From: SAR324 cluster bacterium
GTDB lineage: Bacteria; SAR324; NAC60-12
Assembly (NCBI GenBank): GCA_028282505.1
Contig: JANQHV010000368.1
Span: forward strand, 1 to 37,701
Direction: 5' to 3'
DNA length: 37,701 bases
Shown here in pieces: positions 27,331 through 37,701 of the stretch. The position numbers and the translations under genes were made by a program. The notes under the pieces were generated by a model, which did no database searches, had not been told where the DNA came from, and saw only the letters and a program-made list of their open reading frames with translations. Position 1 is the first letter of the stretch; every line of letters begins with the position of its first letter.

Positions 27331-29727
27331 TCACTGAATACGACTGGTCACATACTGATCTAATTTTTGCAAGAAAGCCTGGACTCCCGCATCTTCAGTA
27401 GAGACATACATGAAATCCAACTTTCCAACAAGACGGAGCAACTTGGTCAAAGATTGATACGTTTGAAAACGAGCAACGGTGGCATTGATTTCACTCAAAA
27501 TGACATTGCTCTGTAAATCCATTAAATCCATGATAGGGATACTTCCCTGTAAATAAGCAACCTTACCCAGTTCAAAATTTTCATGGGCCTTTTCCACGAG
27601 ATTTTCTGCGTTGTTAGCACGATTGCTATTGCTGAAATGTGTAAATTGGAGGGTACGGGCTTGTGCGGCCAGATCGGATTTTAACTTTTCTCGCGTCAGC
27701 ACGATTTCCTCAATGCGTGCCTTGGCTTCTTCAAGTTCTGTAAAGCGCAATCCTCCCGTGTATAAAGGAACACTCATGGTTATTTGAAAATTCCACCCAT
27801 CCTGGAATTGATCTTCATAAATGTCTTCTTCGTTGCGGGAATTCGTATTGACAAAATCACGATGTTCATCCTGTAATTGCGAATACCAGGAAGCCCCCGC
27901 TTCAAACTTTGGCCAAAATTGGCTCTCAATTTGTGCTTTTTGCAAGCGGACTTGCTGTAGTTGAGAGTTGGCTACTTGCAAAGCAATCGAATGTTGCCAC
28001 ATTTGTTCTGTCAAAAAATCCCGGATTAAACGAATGTGACGGTTCGTGTAGTATTTTTGCAAAAAACGTTGATTGTCTTCTAAATTATCCCGACTGAAAT
28101 GCATCGCATCCAGAGAGAGTAGTTCTTCTTTCGGAAAATTCAACAGATGGTTTAAGTGGATCTTGGCCTGGTGGCGGCTTTCGAAGGCAGATGTCATCTC
28201 CAGGTGGGCGTTTTCATATTGAATTTCAACCCGCAGGACATCGCTTTTCGTGGTTTCCTGAAGATTGTAACGTAATTCCGCAATATCTTTCAGGCGAGAA
28301 TAGGTTCGTAAATGCTCACGTTGGACTTTGACGAGTTCTTCTCTGAGTAACAAATCCAGGTAAGCCAGAATGATTTGTTCTTGCAAGTCTTCTTGCAGGA
28401 TTTGTGTTTGATATGTGGCTATTTCTTCCAGCTTGTCTGCCAACTCCAGGATGTATTTCAATTCTGGATTCCAGATATTTTGCCCGATGCTGAGTTCAAA
28501 GACAGTTTCTGCTCTGGGAGACGGAGACAAATCAGCACGTTCTTGATTGATTCTTGTGTGGCGTAGTTGCGTTTGGACTTGTGGAAAAAGTGCACTTTCC
28601 CCTTTTTTTCGCTGTAAGGTGGTTTGAGCACGAGCGGCATGGTCAATCAGAATTTGATGGTTGGCCTGTAAGCCAATTTCCACAGCCTGTTGCAGCGTCA
28701 GTGACTTTCGGTACTTTCCCTGTTCGACCAGATGTGACTCATAATAGAATCTCCAGGGAATGTCAAAACCAATGCTACGGGCTGTGTCTAAATTAAAAGA
28801 TAGATCCAGTTTCCAATCATCCAGAACAGGAATATCTTTTGGAGAAATGCCGTCCAGGATCATATTGATTTTTAAAGCATAGGTACGTCCCAAGGCCTGG
28901 TAGTCGGTCCAGGCTGCGGACATCAAAGCTCCCAATTCCACGCCATAAATCCCCTGAGCCGTTAAACTGGGTAACTTCCGCTCTGTCAAATCAGCGAAAA
29001 CCTGCTGTACTTGAAACTCAGAAAAACCATAAAGCATGTCCACAAAAATTAAATCGCTCTTCAATAGGGATAACTGTTGCGAAAAATTATCGGGGGAAAT
29101 TACCATCGTTTTCAACGAAAAACCAGCCTGAGCACCCCAGGTTTCTAGAACTTGCGAGATCTTGGTGGCGGTACCACAGTGAAATTCGGAACACAGAAAG
29201 GTCGCATTTTCGAAATCTAAAACGCTTCTGCTCAGCTCAACAAAGGCAGAAAAAATGGAAGGATCATAGGATGTGGTCCAGTTTTCATTGATAGGTTTCC
29301 AACTGTCTGGTTGCAACAATCCCTGGGCTGCTGGTGCAAACACGTTAATGGCCACGACAGGCACAGGCAAAGGAATCGTCTGCGCAAAAACCTGTGAAGA
29401 AACAGGGCCCAAACTGATAATCAAATCCAGTGATGTATCCTGTGCCAGTAGCTCCACGGCTTTATGGATTTTTTCCAGAGAAAATTGTCCAGCGATCTGC
29501 CGTTCTGCTGGAAAAAGAAGCTCGTACTTGTCTGTGGTCAACACTTCCAGTTCTTTTTTGACAGCCTCCAGAATCGGTTCATGTTCCCAAAACAAACCAT
29601 CCTGAAGCACCCCAATGCGTACCGGAGTCGCTGCCCAACACCAGAAAGGAACGAACCAGCATGTCAATAAACCTAAAATCAGGATGCGCCCCCAGAAACA
29701 CCCTCGTTCACGTGAAAGAAGAGTCAT
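27331..29727 (-). CDS. Outer membrane efflux (TolC/OEP) protein with N-terminal ABC-type substrate-binding-like domain
   Basis: Signal peptide, then 'VRIGVLQDGLFWEHEPILEAVKKEL...LDLIISLGPVSSQVFAQTIPLPVPVVAINVF' (ABC_sub_bind-like), then TolC-like 'KSLTLQQAVEIGLQANHQILIDHA...QVQTQLRHTR...' and a second OEP helical repeat. Confidence 0.82.
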   Translation of the reverse strand: MTLLSRERGCFWGRILILGLLTCWFVPFWCWAATPVRIGVLQDGLFWEHEPILEAVKKELEVLTTDKYELLFPAERQIAGQFSLEKIHKAVELLAQDTSLDLIISLGPVSSQVFAQTIPLPVPVVAINVFAPAAQGLLQPDSWKPINENWTTSYDPSIFSAFVELSRSVLDFENATFLCSEFHCGTATKISQVLETWGAQAGFSLKTMVISPDNFSQQLSLLKSDLIFVDMLYGFSEFQVQQVFADLTERKLPSLTAQGIYGVELGALMSAAWTDYQALGRTYALKINMILDGISPKDIPVLDDWKLDLSFNLDTARSIGFDIPWRFYYESHLVEQGKYRKSLTLQQAVEIGLQANHQILIDHAARAQTTLQRKKGESALFPQVQTQLRHTRINQERADLSPSPRAETVFELSIGQNIWNPELKYILELADKLEEIATYQTQILQEDLQEQIILAYLDLLLREELVKVQREHLRTYSRLKDIAELRYNLQETTKSDVLRVEIQYENAHLEMTSAFESRHQAKIHLNHLLNFPKEELLSLDAMHFSRDNLEDNQRFLQKYYTNRHIRLIRDFLTEQMWQHSIALQVANSQLQQVRLQKAQIESQFWPKFEAGASWYSQLQDEHRDFVNTNSRNEEDIYEDQFQDGWNFQITMSVPLYTGGLRFTELEEAKARIEEIVLTREKLKSDLAAQARTLQFTHFSNSNRANNAENLVEKAHENFELGKVAYLQGSIPIMDLMDLQSNVILSEINATVARFQTYQSLTKLLRLVGKLDFMYVSTEDAGVQAFLQKLDQYVTSRIQ

Positions 29728-29796
29728 TTGCGTTTTCCCCTGATGAAAAAATAGATATTTTTTTACCGTAGCAGCGTTTGGCCCCCTGTTGGAGGT

Positions 29797-32700
29797 TTAA
29801 GAACAGCCACTGGTTGCCCCACAAGACACACATTTGAGGCAAGAACCATTACGGACCATTGTGAATTGCCAACAACTGGTACAGCACTCGCCTTCGTACC
29901 CTTTCAACCGGGCTTCCTGCATTCTGTCCTGCTGAGAAAGTTCCAAGGACCAGTCATCATCGGCTTCTCCCAGAGAAGAGGTAGAGAGTTGTGCACTCAC
30001 TCCAGAACCATGTGATTTTTCAGCCAGTGCCGGGATATTCATTTCGGGAACATGCTGATCGTTTTCTTGGTTGGAATGGCCGGCTCCCTGATGCGGTGTC
30101 AAATTGTTCAGCGTTCGCTCTGCTACTACTTCTTCTTCCTCATACTCTGGCTCGGTTTCTTTACGAGAATGCAATTCGCTGATATGTAGATCTTCCGGTT
30201 TGACATGGGCTAGATCATTACGCTCCAGATAGTTGATGGCCAATTCACGGAAAATATAGTCAATAATCGAGGTACTCATTTTGATGGCATTGTGGCCCGA
30301 AACCATCCCATTGGGCTCAAAGCGGGTGAAGACGAAGGCTTCTACATACTCTTCCAGTGGCACGCCATGCTGAAGTCCCAAGGAAATAGCAATGGCAAAG
30401 GAGTTCATGATACTACGGAATGCGGCTCCTTCTTTGTGCATATCCAGAAAAATTTCGCCCAATGTTCCATCGGTATACTCGCCGGTACGCAGGTAGACTT
30501 TGTGTCCTCCAATAATGGCTTTTTGTGTATACCCTTTACGACGGTCTGGTAAGCGGCGACGCTTTGCGATATAGCGATGAATGATTCGCTCGGCTATTTG
30601 GATTTCCCTGGCTTGCTCTTGTTCTTCTTCCACAATTTCTTCTTCCTCCCAAACCGAGTCATCGATACTGGTATTGAGAGGTTGGCTCAGCTTACTCCCA
30701 TCCCGATACAGTGCATTGCATTTCAAACCCAGCTTCCAGGACGATAAATAGGCATCCTGGATATCCGAAATAGAAGCATGTTGAGGAAGGTTGATGGTTT
30801 TAGAAATGGAACCTGAAATAAAAGGTTGGGCTGCTCCCATCATATGAATGTGGGCTTGGGGAGGAATAAAGCGTTTGCCTTTTTTACCACACTTATTGGC
30901 GCAATCAAAGACAGCATAGTGTTCCTTCTTCAGGTGAGGTGCTCCTTCTACCGTCATGGTGCCACAAATGTAATCATTGGCGGCTTCAATCTCATTCTCC
31001 GAAAACCCCAATGCTCTCAAAATACTGAAATTAAAATCATTGAGCTGCTCTTCTGTCAGGCCAAGGGTATTTTTGCAAAACTCTTCTCCTAAAATCCATT
31101 TATTGAAGACAAAGGAAATATCGAAAGCCGATGTCAGTTGTTCTTCTATGCGTCCCAGCACCTCTTCTGAGAATCCCTTTTGCCTTAAAGATTCGGTGTT
31201 AATGCAGGGACTCCCCTGCAATGTTCCACGCCCTTTGACATAGTGCACAATGTCTTCCTGTTGGGATTCTTCGTACCCCAGTTTTTTTAAGGCAGGCGGA
31301 ATAGATTGGTTGATGATTTTGAAGTATCCCCCTCCAGCCAGTTTTTTGAACTTCACCAAGGCAAAGTCTGGCTCGATTCCTGTTGTATCACAATCCATCA
31401 ACAATCCAATGGTTCCTGTGGGTGCAATGACGGTCACCTGTGCATTACGAAATCCATGCTTCTCTCCCAATCGCAGAGCTCTGTCAGCATCTTCCTGGGC
31501 AGCCTTCAGTAAATCAGGAGGACAGTGCTGACTATCAATACCCATTGGACTAATGGACAGACCTTCATACTCGGTATTAGGCTCGCGATAGGCCGCACGT
31601 CGGTGATTCCTAATCACTCGTAGCATGTGTTCTTGATTATTGGAATATTCAGGAAAGGGTTCCAATTCTTTGGCCATTTCTGCTGAGGTGGAATAGGAGG
31701 TCATGTGCATGATGGCCGTAATCGCACCACAGATTGACGTTGCTTTTTCTGAATCATAAGGAATGCCCGATGTCATCAAGTACGTGCCCAGATTGGCATA
31801 GCCCAGCCCCAAAGTCCGGAATTGATAAGACAGTTCGGCAATCCGTTTACTGGGAAATTGTGCCATCAAAACACTAATTTCCAAGGCAATTGTCCACAGA
31901 CGTACCGCATGTCGAAAGCTTTTCACATCAAAGCGCTTGGTTTGAGGATCTTGAAATTTCATCAAATTCAATGATGCCAGGTTGCAGGCGGTGTCATCCA
32001 GGAACATGTACTCTGAGCAGTTGTGCACCGCAATGCCATTAGCTGTAAAATGATGAGTATGAGGTTCAGTGAGGTCAAAGACTGCTTCTTCTCCCAGGTA
32101 CGTAAGGGAGTCCACCTTGTCTGTCAGGGGATCACTGTAGGTGCCAATGGTTTCATTCAGTTGATGGAGGGCTTTTGCTTTTGGGGTATTGGGAATAAAA
32201 CCGATATAGCGTTCAAATAAAATTCGAGATTGACGACTGATGCGCAAACTATGCATTTCCTGCACATGGTATTCTTTGATACCTCCCTTACCATCAGGCA
32301 ATAGGGCTTTTGATTCTCCAGCCCGACGATTTTTATAGCATTTGGATTTGATTCCAAAGTTTAACAACAACATCTGCACTTGTTCCAACAAATGCAAAGA
32401 TGTCGAATCGAGAGCAACATATTGAGATTTTTCTCCATAATTGGCGACGGTACCATCTGCTGTGAATAATCCTCGTAACAAAGCAGCTTGCTCCATGCGA
32501 TTCAACAAAAAAGCATAGGAAGTGAGCTGTTTACCTGCACTTCCCTGATCCAAAATGGCAAATGTTGAGATTTTTTCTAAAATTTGAGGACTACCAACTG
32601 TCGTACGGTAGGTTGTCGGTGTGGTAACAACCTGACTCGGTTTATTATGTTCTCCCATTTCTGGACGTAACTGGTTGATCACATCATTAGCCCAGGAAAC

Positions 32701-34581
32701 GATAGCTTCCTCTTCTTTTCCCATTGTCAAATGGGCAGCACGACGGATGTTTCCAGCAGCATCTTCTTCATTTAAAGAGGTGAGACAACCATCTCCCAGC
32801 AACAATCCGATTAACTGAGCAACATCCTGACTTCCTGTTGATTCGGCCCCAAATGTTCCTGGAATTAAACGCACCACATCATCTTTGCTCAATTCACATG
32901 CAGGAACATCTCCACGATTTTCAGTAAACACTTGATGATCTGCTGTGAGCTTAACCTTGTAACCACTTTTGCACGACAGTTCATAAACAGGTTTCACTCC
33001 TGTAGGAAAAATTTTTTCAACTGGATATAAATTCCCATCTAAACTTTTAATTTTACGTGTTTGTCCTACTAAATGGCCAATGCACTCCAATCCATTTTCT
33101 GTGGTAATCAGTGTATCTGCGGTGACACAAGGATTAGAAGCTCGGATGGGACCGGCTTCGGGGCAGGTGTGCCATTCATTGATGGTTGTGTCAAACTGCA
33201 ATCCAGGATCGGCTGAAGACCAGGCACTGTAAGCAATTTGCTCCCAAAGATCAGCAGCCTTGAGAGTTTTACACGGTCTGGGATGTCGTCCCTCCTTCTC
33301 AGCTGTTGCTTTTTCTGTCCTCCAGTACAGATTCCAATCCTGACCTTTTTGCAAGGCTTCCATGAATTCATTACTGATCCGAACAGAATTATTGGCATTT
33401 TGTCCAGAAACCGTCGCATAGGCTTCTGAATTCCAGTCGGTATCATATTCGTCAAACTCAATGCCGGTATAACCCTGCCGGGCCAACTCAATGATGCGCT
33501 CCACATAACTGGGAGGTATTTGATTTTGATAAGCACGCTGAATCACACGGCGCAGGTTTTTATTTTTCTTACGATCAAATTTTTCTTCTCCGCCGTCCCA
33601 ACCATGAATGGCTTCAAACAACGCATTTAAAATCGTGCGAATCGTTTTAGATCCCGTCACCAAAGCGGCAACTTTTTGTTCTTCTCGGACTTTCCAACTA
33701 ACAAATTGTTCAATATCGGGATGATCCAGGTCCAGACACACCATTTTTGCGGCACGACGGGTGGTGCCCCCTGATTTGATAGCACCTGCGGCCGTATCTC
33801 CAATTTTCAAAAAAGACATCAAGCCTGAGGAAACACCTCCTCCTGAAAGAGGCTCATTGCCACCCCGTAAACTGGAGAAGTTGGTTCCTGTGCCAGAACC
33901 ATACTTGAACAAACGTGCTTCTCGAGTCCACAGGTCCATGATTCCACCATCCTGTACCAGATCATCCTTAACGGATTGAATAAAACACGCATGAGGTTGC
34001 GGATGGGTGTAGGCATCGGTCGATTCGGTCATTTGTTTTGTGTCCGGATCAATATAATAATGTCCCTGGGATGGTCCAGAAATGCCATAGGCCCAGCCCA
34101 AGCCAGTGTTGAACCATTGAGGAGAGTTGGGAGCAGCGACTTGATTGGCCAACATTGCACACATTTCATCATAAAACGCTTTTGCGTCTTTTTCTGAGTC
34201 AAAATATCCATATTTATGACCCCAGTACGTCCAACAACCAGCAAGGCGGTGAAATACCTGACGGGCATCGGTTTCTACCGTGGTTTGTTCTGCAGGAGGC
34301 AGAGTGGATAACTTGGCTTGGTCTGCCGTAGAGGACTGCAACCAGGAAGGAATATTTTTTTCTCTTGTCGATTTTAAATGTTTAGGAATTCCTGCTTTAC
34401 GAAAATACTTTTGTGCCATAATATCAGTGGCAACCTGTGACCAGTTTTTCGGAACAACCACTTCCTTCCATTCAAACACAACAGAGCCATCTGGATTGCG
34501 AATGACAGAAGAAGAAGTAGTGAACTCGATGGATTCATAGGGATCTTTACCTTCCCTGGTGTAAAGGCGGTCAATTTTCAT
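29797..34581 (-). CDS. nrdJ: Adenosylcobalamin-dependent (class II) ribonucleoside-diphosphate reductase containing an intein
   Basis: Class II RNR signatures ([56 protein letters not shown] split by the intein, [37 protein letters not shown]), C-terminal Cys-rich CTSCW...CLKCVSCG. Confidence 0.92.
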   Translation of the reverse strand: MKIDRLYTREGKDPYESIEFTTSSSVIRNPDGSVVFEWKEVVVPKNWSQVATDIMAQKYFRKAGIPKHLKSTREKNIPSWLQSSTADQAKLSTLPPAEQTTVETDARQVFHRLAGCWTYWGHKYGYFDSEKDAKAFYDEMCAMLANQVAAPNSPQWFNTGLGWAYGISGPSQGHYYIDPDTKQMTESTDAYTHPQPHACFIQSVKDDLVQDGGIMDLWTREARLFKYGSGTGTNFSSLRGGNEPLSGGGVSSGLMSFLKIGDTAAGAIKSGGTTRRAAKMVCLDLDHPDIEQFVSWKVREEQKVAALVTGSKTIRTILNALFEAIHGWDGGEEKFDRKKNKNLRRVIQRAYQNQIPPSYVERIIELARQGYTGIEFDEYDTDWNSEAYATVSGQNANNSVRISNEFMEALQKGQDWNLYWRTEKATAEKEGRHPRPCKTLKAADLWEQIAYSAWSSADPGLQFDTTINEWHTCPEAGPIRASNPCVTADTLITTENGLECIGHLVGQTRKIKSLDGNLYPVEKIFPTGVKPVYELSCKSGYKVKLTADHQVFTENRGDVPACELSKDDVVRLIPGTFGAESTGSQDVAQLIGLLLGDGCLTSLNEEDAAGNIRRAAHLTMGKEEEAIVSWANDVINQLRPEMGEHNKPSQVVTTPTTYRTTVGSPQILEKISTFAILDQGSAGKQLTSYAFLLNRMEQAALLRGLFTADGTVANYGEKSQYVALDSTSLHLLEQVQMLLLNFGIKSKCYKNRRAGESKALLPDGKGGIKEYHVQEMHSLRISRQSRILFERYIGFIPNTPKAKALHQLNETIGTYSDPLTDKVDSLTYLGEEAVFDLTEPHTHHFTANGIAVHNCSEYMFLDDTACNLASLNLMKFQDPQTKRFDVKSFRHAVRLWTIALEISVLMAQFPSKRIAELSYQFRTLGLGYANLGTYLMTSGIPYDSEKATSICGAITAIMHMTSYSTSAEMAKELEPFPEYSNNQEHMLRVIRNHRRAAYREPNTEYEGLSISPMGIDSQHCPPDLLKAAQEDADRALRLGEKHGFRNAQVTVIAPTGTIGLLMDCDTTGIEPDFALVKFKKLAGGGYFKIINQSIPPALKKLGYEESQQEDIVHYVKGRGTLQGSPCINTESLRQKGFSEEVLGRIEEQLTSAFDISFVFNKWILGEEFCKNTLGLTEEQLNDFNFSILRALGFSENEIEAANDYICGTMTVEGAPHLKKEHYAVFDCANKCGKKGKRFIPPQAHIHMMGAAQPFISGSISKTINLPQHASISDIQDAYLSSWKLGLKCNALYRDGSKLSQPLNTSIDDSVWEEEEIVEEEQEQAREIQIAERIIHRYIAKRRRLPDRRKGYTQKAIIGGHKVYLRTGEYTDGTLGEIFLDMHKEGAAFRSIMNSFAIAISLGLQHGVPLEEYVEAFVFTRFEPNGMVSGHNAIKMSTSIIDYIFRELAINYLERNDLAHVKPEDLHISELHSRKETEPEYEEEEVVAERTLNNLTPHQGAGHSNQENDQHVPEMNIPALAEKSHGSGVSAQLSTSSLGEADDDWSLELSQQDRMQEARLKGYEGECCTSCWQFTMVRNGSCLKCVSCGATSGCS
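32020..33129 (-). mobile_element. Intein (370 aa) with LAGLIDADG homing endonuclease, in nrdJ
   Basis: N-terminal Cys1 block '[13 protein letters not shown]', block B-like '[14 protein letters not shown]', LAGLIDADG motifs '[12 protein letters not shown]' and '[12 protein letters not shown]', C-terminal '[12 protein letters not shown]' followed by extein Cys+1 'CSEYMF'. Length 1110 nt, in frame. Confidence 0.93.
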
Positions 34582-34799
34582 AAATTTCCTTATTTGATGA
34601 AAGTTGGTAAAACAGATTTGCGCGGACGAAATAATGAAGATCTATTGACTCAATCGGATTTTGATCAGTCGATCACAATAGTCCATCCTGGTTATGAAAT
34701 CAATCTTTAATAACTTGTTACAAATCAAGGAACTATCTGTAATCTATTGATGATTATAACAAAATTTTTACTATTCTCAACTCTCTTTAATACGGACAC

Positions 34800-35669
34800 A
34801 TGAACTCTTTCTCTTCCAAAGAAATACTAGGCAGCCTGGTTGTTTTTGCTTCCGCTTTTTGTTTTTATTTATCCACAGTTGCCATTCGATGGGCTAAAGC
34901 AGAGGTCGTTTTACACCCAAGTTTTTTTGTCTTTTTTAGAGTATTTCTTGGGTTTCTATTCATTATCAGCATCCTGCTCATCAAACGTCAACCCCTGCGC
35001 CCTAAACGCTATGATTTGTTAATCGCCCGCACCGTGACCAACATCATTGCCGTATTTTGTTTTTTCAAAGCAGTGGATGTAACAACGGTTGCAGAAGCCA
35101 ATATTCTCAATATGACCTATCCTTTGTTCATTGTGGTGATTTCGTGGTTTTTCTTCAAAGAACAGGGCGATTGGAAAACTTATTGCTGTGCACTCTTGGC
35201 GTTTTGTGGCATTTTTTTAATTCTGGCCCCAGGAGAAATTAATATTGCCTGGAATAATTTATGGGGACTGGCCTCTGGCATTTTTGCCTCGATTGCCATC
35301 ATTTCCCTCAATTTAGCCAGGCAACACGACAACACCGATACCATTTTGTTGTTTGTTTTTGGATTGGGCAGTGTGATACTCTATGCCATTTTCCATCAAG
35401 AAATCCATTGGCCCAATTCAACAGAGTTATTTTATCTGACGCTGTGTGCCATTTTTGGAATTGCCGGGCAATATCTGATCACTCTTGGGTTTCGATACGT
35501 CACTGCGGTGGAAGGGGGGATTATTTCCTCCACACGAATTTTACTGGCAGCCATATTGGGCCCCTATCTAGCATCCGATCCTCCTCTCTCGTTATATGGA
35601 TGGATCGGTGCTTTACTGATTTTTGCCACCAATGTGTATCTCACATGGCGCAAAATTGACATTCACTAA
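34800..35669 (+). CDS. EamA/DMT family transporter
   Basis: About 10 hydrophobic segments in two homologous halves; 'VVLHPSFFVFFRVFLGFLFI', 'ANILNMTYPLFIVVISWFFFKE', 'AVEGGIISSTRILLAAILGP'. Confidence 0.85.
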   Translation: MNSFSSKEILGSLVVFASAFCFYLSTVAIRWAKAEVVLHPSFFVFFRVFLGFLFIISILLIKRQPLRPKRYDLLIARTVTNIIAVFCFFKAVDVTTVAEANILNMTYPLFIVVISWFFFKEQGDWKTYCCALLAFCGIFLILAPGEINIAWNNLWGLASGIFASIAIISLNLARQHDNTDTILLFVFGLGSVILYAIFHQEIHWPNSTELFYLTLCAIFGIAGQYLITLGFRYVTAVEGGIISSTRILLAAILGPYLASDPPLSLYGWIGALLIFATNVYLTWRKIDIH

Positions 35670-35726
35670 GTACAGCGATTCATAAAATAAGTATCCAAAT
35701 TCAAGCTCTTAAAGGTATTGACCATG

Positions 35727-35796
35727 ATGGTAGCGTCGGCCTACGTGCCGACTCAACCGTTAAATGGTTTGCCGCCATGTAAGGCGGCGCTACCAT
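35727..35796. repeat. Cloverleaf-like palindromic intergenic element
   Basis: Outer 9-bp stem ATGGTAGCG/CGCTACCAT encloses three hairpins: GTCGGC-CTACGT-GCCGAC, AACC-gttaaat-GGTT, GCCGCC-ATGTAA-GGCGGC. Confidence 0.88.
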
Positions 35797-35933
35797 AAAA
35801 GTTGAGTAACAACAAAAATTTCAGTATTTATTTCTGATTATCGGTACTAAGTACTAACTGCTCGTCCTACATCCTGATAGTATAAACAGACAGTGGTTTC
35901 TGGGGCTCTGCGTCTCAGTGGCTAGAAAATGAA

Positions 35934-37091
35934 ATGATCATGGCTGATTCGATCCAGGCCCTTTATATCCATATTCCGTTTTGCCGTCATCTTTGTCCTT
36001 TTTGTGCATTTGCAGTTCGTAAAGAAAGAGCGGCACTCCATCAACAATATCTGGAGTTGCTGTTTCAAGAGATGCAATTGCGCAATCAGCAGTTTCAAGA
36101 TCGGTTGGGCACACTCCAGTCCATTTACATAGGTGGTGGCACACCTTCTTGTTTATCCCAGGAAGAAGTCAAATCGTTGCTTGATCGTGTCCAATCCTTA
36201 TTTTCCTGCTCCCCCAATACAGAGATTTCCTTTGAAGTCAATCCAGAGGATGCATCTCACCATTACATTCAAGGGTTGGCGCAATTAGGAATCAATCGTT
36301 TGAGTTTAGGTATGCAAAGTCTTCAAGAACCCGTTTTACGAAAACTCAACCGCAATCATACGGTCAACCATGTATATAGCGCATTGGATGCACTGGAGCA
36401 GCATGCTATCCAGAACTACAACCTGGATTTGATGTTTGGAGTTCCCGATCAAACTTTAAAAATGTTTCAAGCCGACGTGAAACAACTCTTTTGCTATCAT
36501 CCTACTCATTTTTCCTTATATGGCCTGGATATTGAGCCCAATACCCCCTTTGCTCACAAACCGGAAATAGTGAACAAGGTTATCCAAGCAAAGGAATTGT
36601 CCCAGGAAATGTATCTGTGGGCCATTGACTACTTGCAGAGCCAAGGAGTTGTTCAATATGAAGTGTCTAATTTTTCAAAGTCCGATTGTCAAAGCCGCTC
36701 CAATCTTTCCGTTTGGTCAGGAAAACCCTATTTGGGATTTGGTATCGGAGCCCATTCTTACTTTCCCTACCAACGATGGGCCAATTACCGTTCCTTTCGC
36801 AAATACCAACTGGCCCTTGACACACAAGAATGGCCGGTGGCGTTCCATGAAACTCTCTCCCCTATTCAGCAAGCCAATGAAAAATTAATGTTGGGGTTGC
36901 GACAAACCTCTGGATTTTCGACCAATTGCTGGCAGGAAGAATGGGGGCTAGAGTGGCCTGGGAAGAATCAAGAACTGGTAGACCAATTCTGCTGGCAAGG
37001 ACACATGTTCTGGAACCCTCCTGTGATCTCACTCTCCCCCCAGGGGATGTTATTGGCTGATGAAATCACTGAGCAACTGATGCTCAGTTAG
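35934..37091 (+). CDS. hemW: Radical SAM HemW-like protein (coproporphyrinogen III oxidase-like family)
   Basis: ALYIHIPFCRHLCPFCAF (CxxxCxxC), SIYIGGGTPSCLS, 'FEVNPED', 'RLSLGMQSLQEPVLRKLNRNH', 'YEVSNFS', 'YLGFGIGAHSY'. Confidence 0.85.
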   Translation: MIMADSIQALYIHIPFCRHLCPFCAFAVRKERAALHQQYLELLFQEMQLRNQQFQDRLGTLQSIYIGGGTPSCLSQEEVKSLLDRVQSLFSCSPNTEISFEVNPEDASHHYIQGLAQLGINRLSLGMQSLQEPVLRKLNRNHTVNHVYSALDALEQHAIQNYNLDLMFGVPDQTLKMFQADVKQLFCYHPTHFSLYGLDIEPNTPFAHKPEIVNKVIQAKELSQEMYLWAIDYLQSQGVVQYEVSNFSKSDCQSRSNLSVWSGKPYLGFGIGAHSYFPYQRWANYRSFRKYQLALDTQEWPVAFHETLSPIQQANEKLMLGLRQTSGFSTNCWQEEWGLEWPGKNQELVDQFCWQGHMFWNPPVISLSPQGMLLADEITEQLMLS

Positions 37092-37292
37092 TCACTTTCA
37101 CGGAATTAAAAATTAAGAAGAGCGACTTAGCCACGAAGGAACACTAACGGAATGTTATCAAGATTTGTATCGGTCGACCAAGGAGGGCCGGAATATCTTC
37201 AGAGCGGTAGTGGATATTGTCCACTAAACGAGGTCGATAAGGAGGCCTGCCTTTCTAAAGATAAAAAACCTTAGAAGACAGGCTGATGACGA

Positions 37293-37388
37293 TTATTTTT
37301 TATTGGCCAGAGAACGAATTCGCTGCAGCTCTATTTTGAGACTGCGGATTTCCTGCATCAATTGTGCTAAATATTGTTTTTGATCCAT
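37293..37388 (-). CDS. Possible 31-aa small protein MDQKQYLAQLMQEIRSLKIELQRIRSLANKK
   Basis: ATG (37386-37388) preceded on the - strand by AAGAAAGGATGCACT (good SD); amphipathic coiled-coil-like peptide; below the ORF-track length cutoff. Confidence 0.45.
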   Translation of the reverse strand: MDQKQYLAQLMQEIRSLKIELQRIRSLANKK

Positions 37389-37601
37389 AGTGCATCCTTT
37401 CTTAAGAAAACACATCCGTGTATGTTGTGACTCAATGGAACAAAAAATAATAGTTCAAATTTTGCCCCGTTCTTACAAGACATGAAGACGTCATTGTCTC
37501 CATGAAGGACACGATTTTTTCATTCAAACCAATGTCCTTATTTCGTTTTTCGGCATGAAGGAAGACACACTTTAGTAAAAAAATTTGCTTTTCTCTTCAA
37601 T

Positions 37602-37665
37602 AAGAACCTGTTTGGAAAAGATGGTTCGTTGCGAAAAATCGATCTCTTTGAGCGGATTTTTGAGA
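37602..37665. repeat. Partial reverse copy of the 14165-14256 inverted-repeat element
   Basis: AAGAACCTGTTTGGAAAAGATGGTTCG..GCGAAAAATCGATCT..TTGAG..GATTTTT aligns with the reverse complement of 14165-14256. Confidence 0.8.
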
Positions 37666-37701
37666 AAATTTAAGGCGAATAGTCGGCCTATTTAACGAAA
37701 A

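Noticed and set aside
33108-33536. 142-aa alternative-frame ORF inside nrdJ
   Set aside because: Lies inside a well-supported RNR reading frame and has no recognisable motif.
34582-34799. Possible cobalamin riboswitch upstream of the B12-dependent nrdJ
   Set aside because: No B12-box-like sequence or extended structure seen by eye in this short gap; an Infernal search would be decisive.
37160-37250. Imperfect repeats 'ggtcga..aaggagg.cc' and the hairpin tagtgga-tattg-tccacta downstream of hemW
   Set aside because: Short, isolated, no clear terminator T run; insufficient support for a named feature.

Overview
The window looks like bacterial chromosomal DNA of moderate GC. No rRNA, tRNA or CRISPR array was recognised. 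From left to right it holds: (a) a translationally coupled + strand operon: PilZ-domain C-terminus, response regulator-GAF-SpoIIE/PP2C phosphatase, a 1211-aa VCBS/FG-GAP + ASPIC/UnbV + HEAT-repeat protein, and a membrane multiheme (5x CxxCH) cytochrome; (b) housekeeping genes: cNMP-binding-like protein, SfsA, cupin, membrane protein, type II HAD dehalogenase; (c) an accessory, probable conflict/defence island (about 11.35-22.4 kb): a DUF4145-like protein on the - strand, a DHH-like-TM-caspase protein, a 24-bp-stem palindrome, a VapBC-type TA pair, a KAP P-loop NTPase, a NACHT NTPase lacking an evident effector domain, and a second PIN toxin-first pair; (d) a - strand RND tripartite efflux operon whose outer-membrane component has an N-terminal ABC-type substrate-binding-like domain and whose adaptor has tandem heptad expansions; (e) a B12-dependent ribonucleotide reductase with a 370-aa LAGLIDADG intein at the catalytic Cys; (f) an EamA transporter and a HemW-like radical SAM protein. 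Several short dispersed or palindromic repeats lie between genes. The best candidate for an undescribed system is the caspase / KAP / NACHT cluster at 14.37-21.6 kb. All family calls come from reading motifs by eye; no database search was run.
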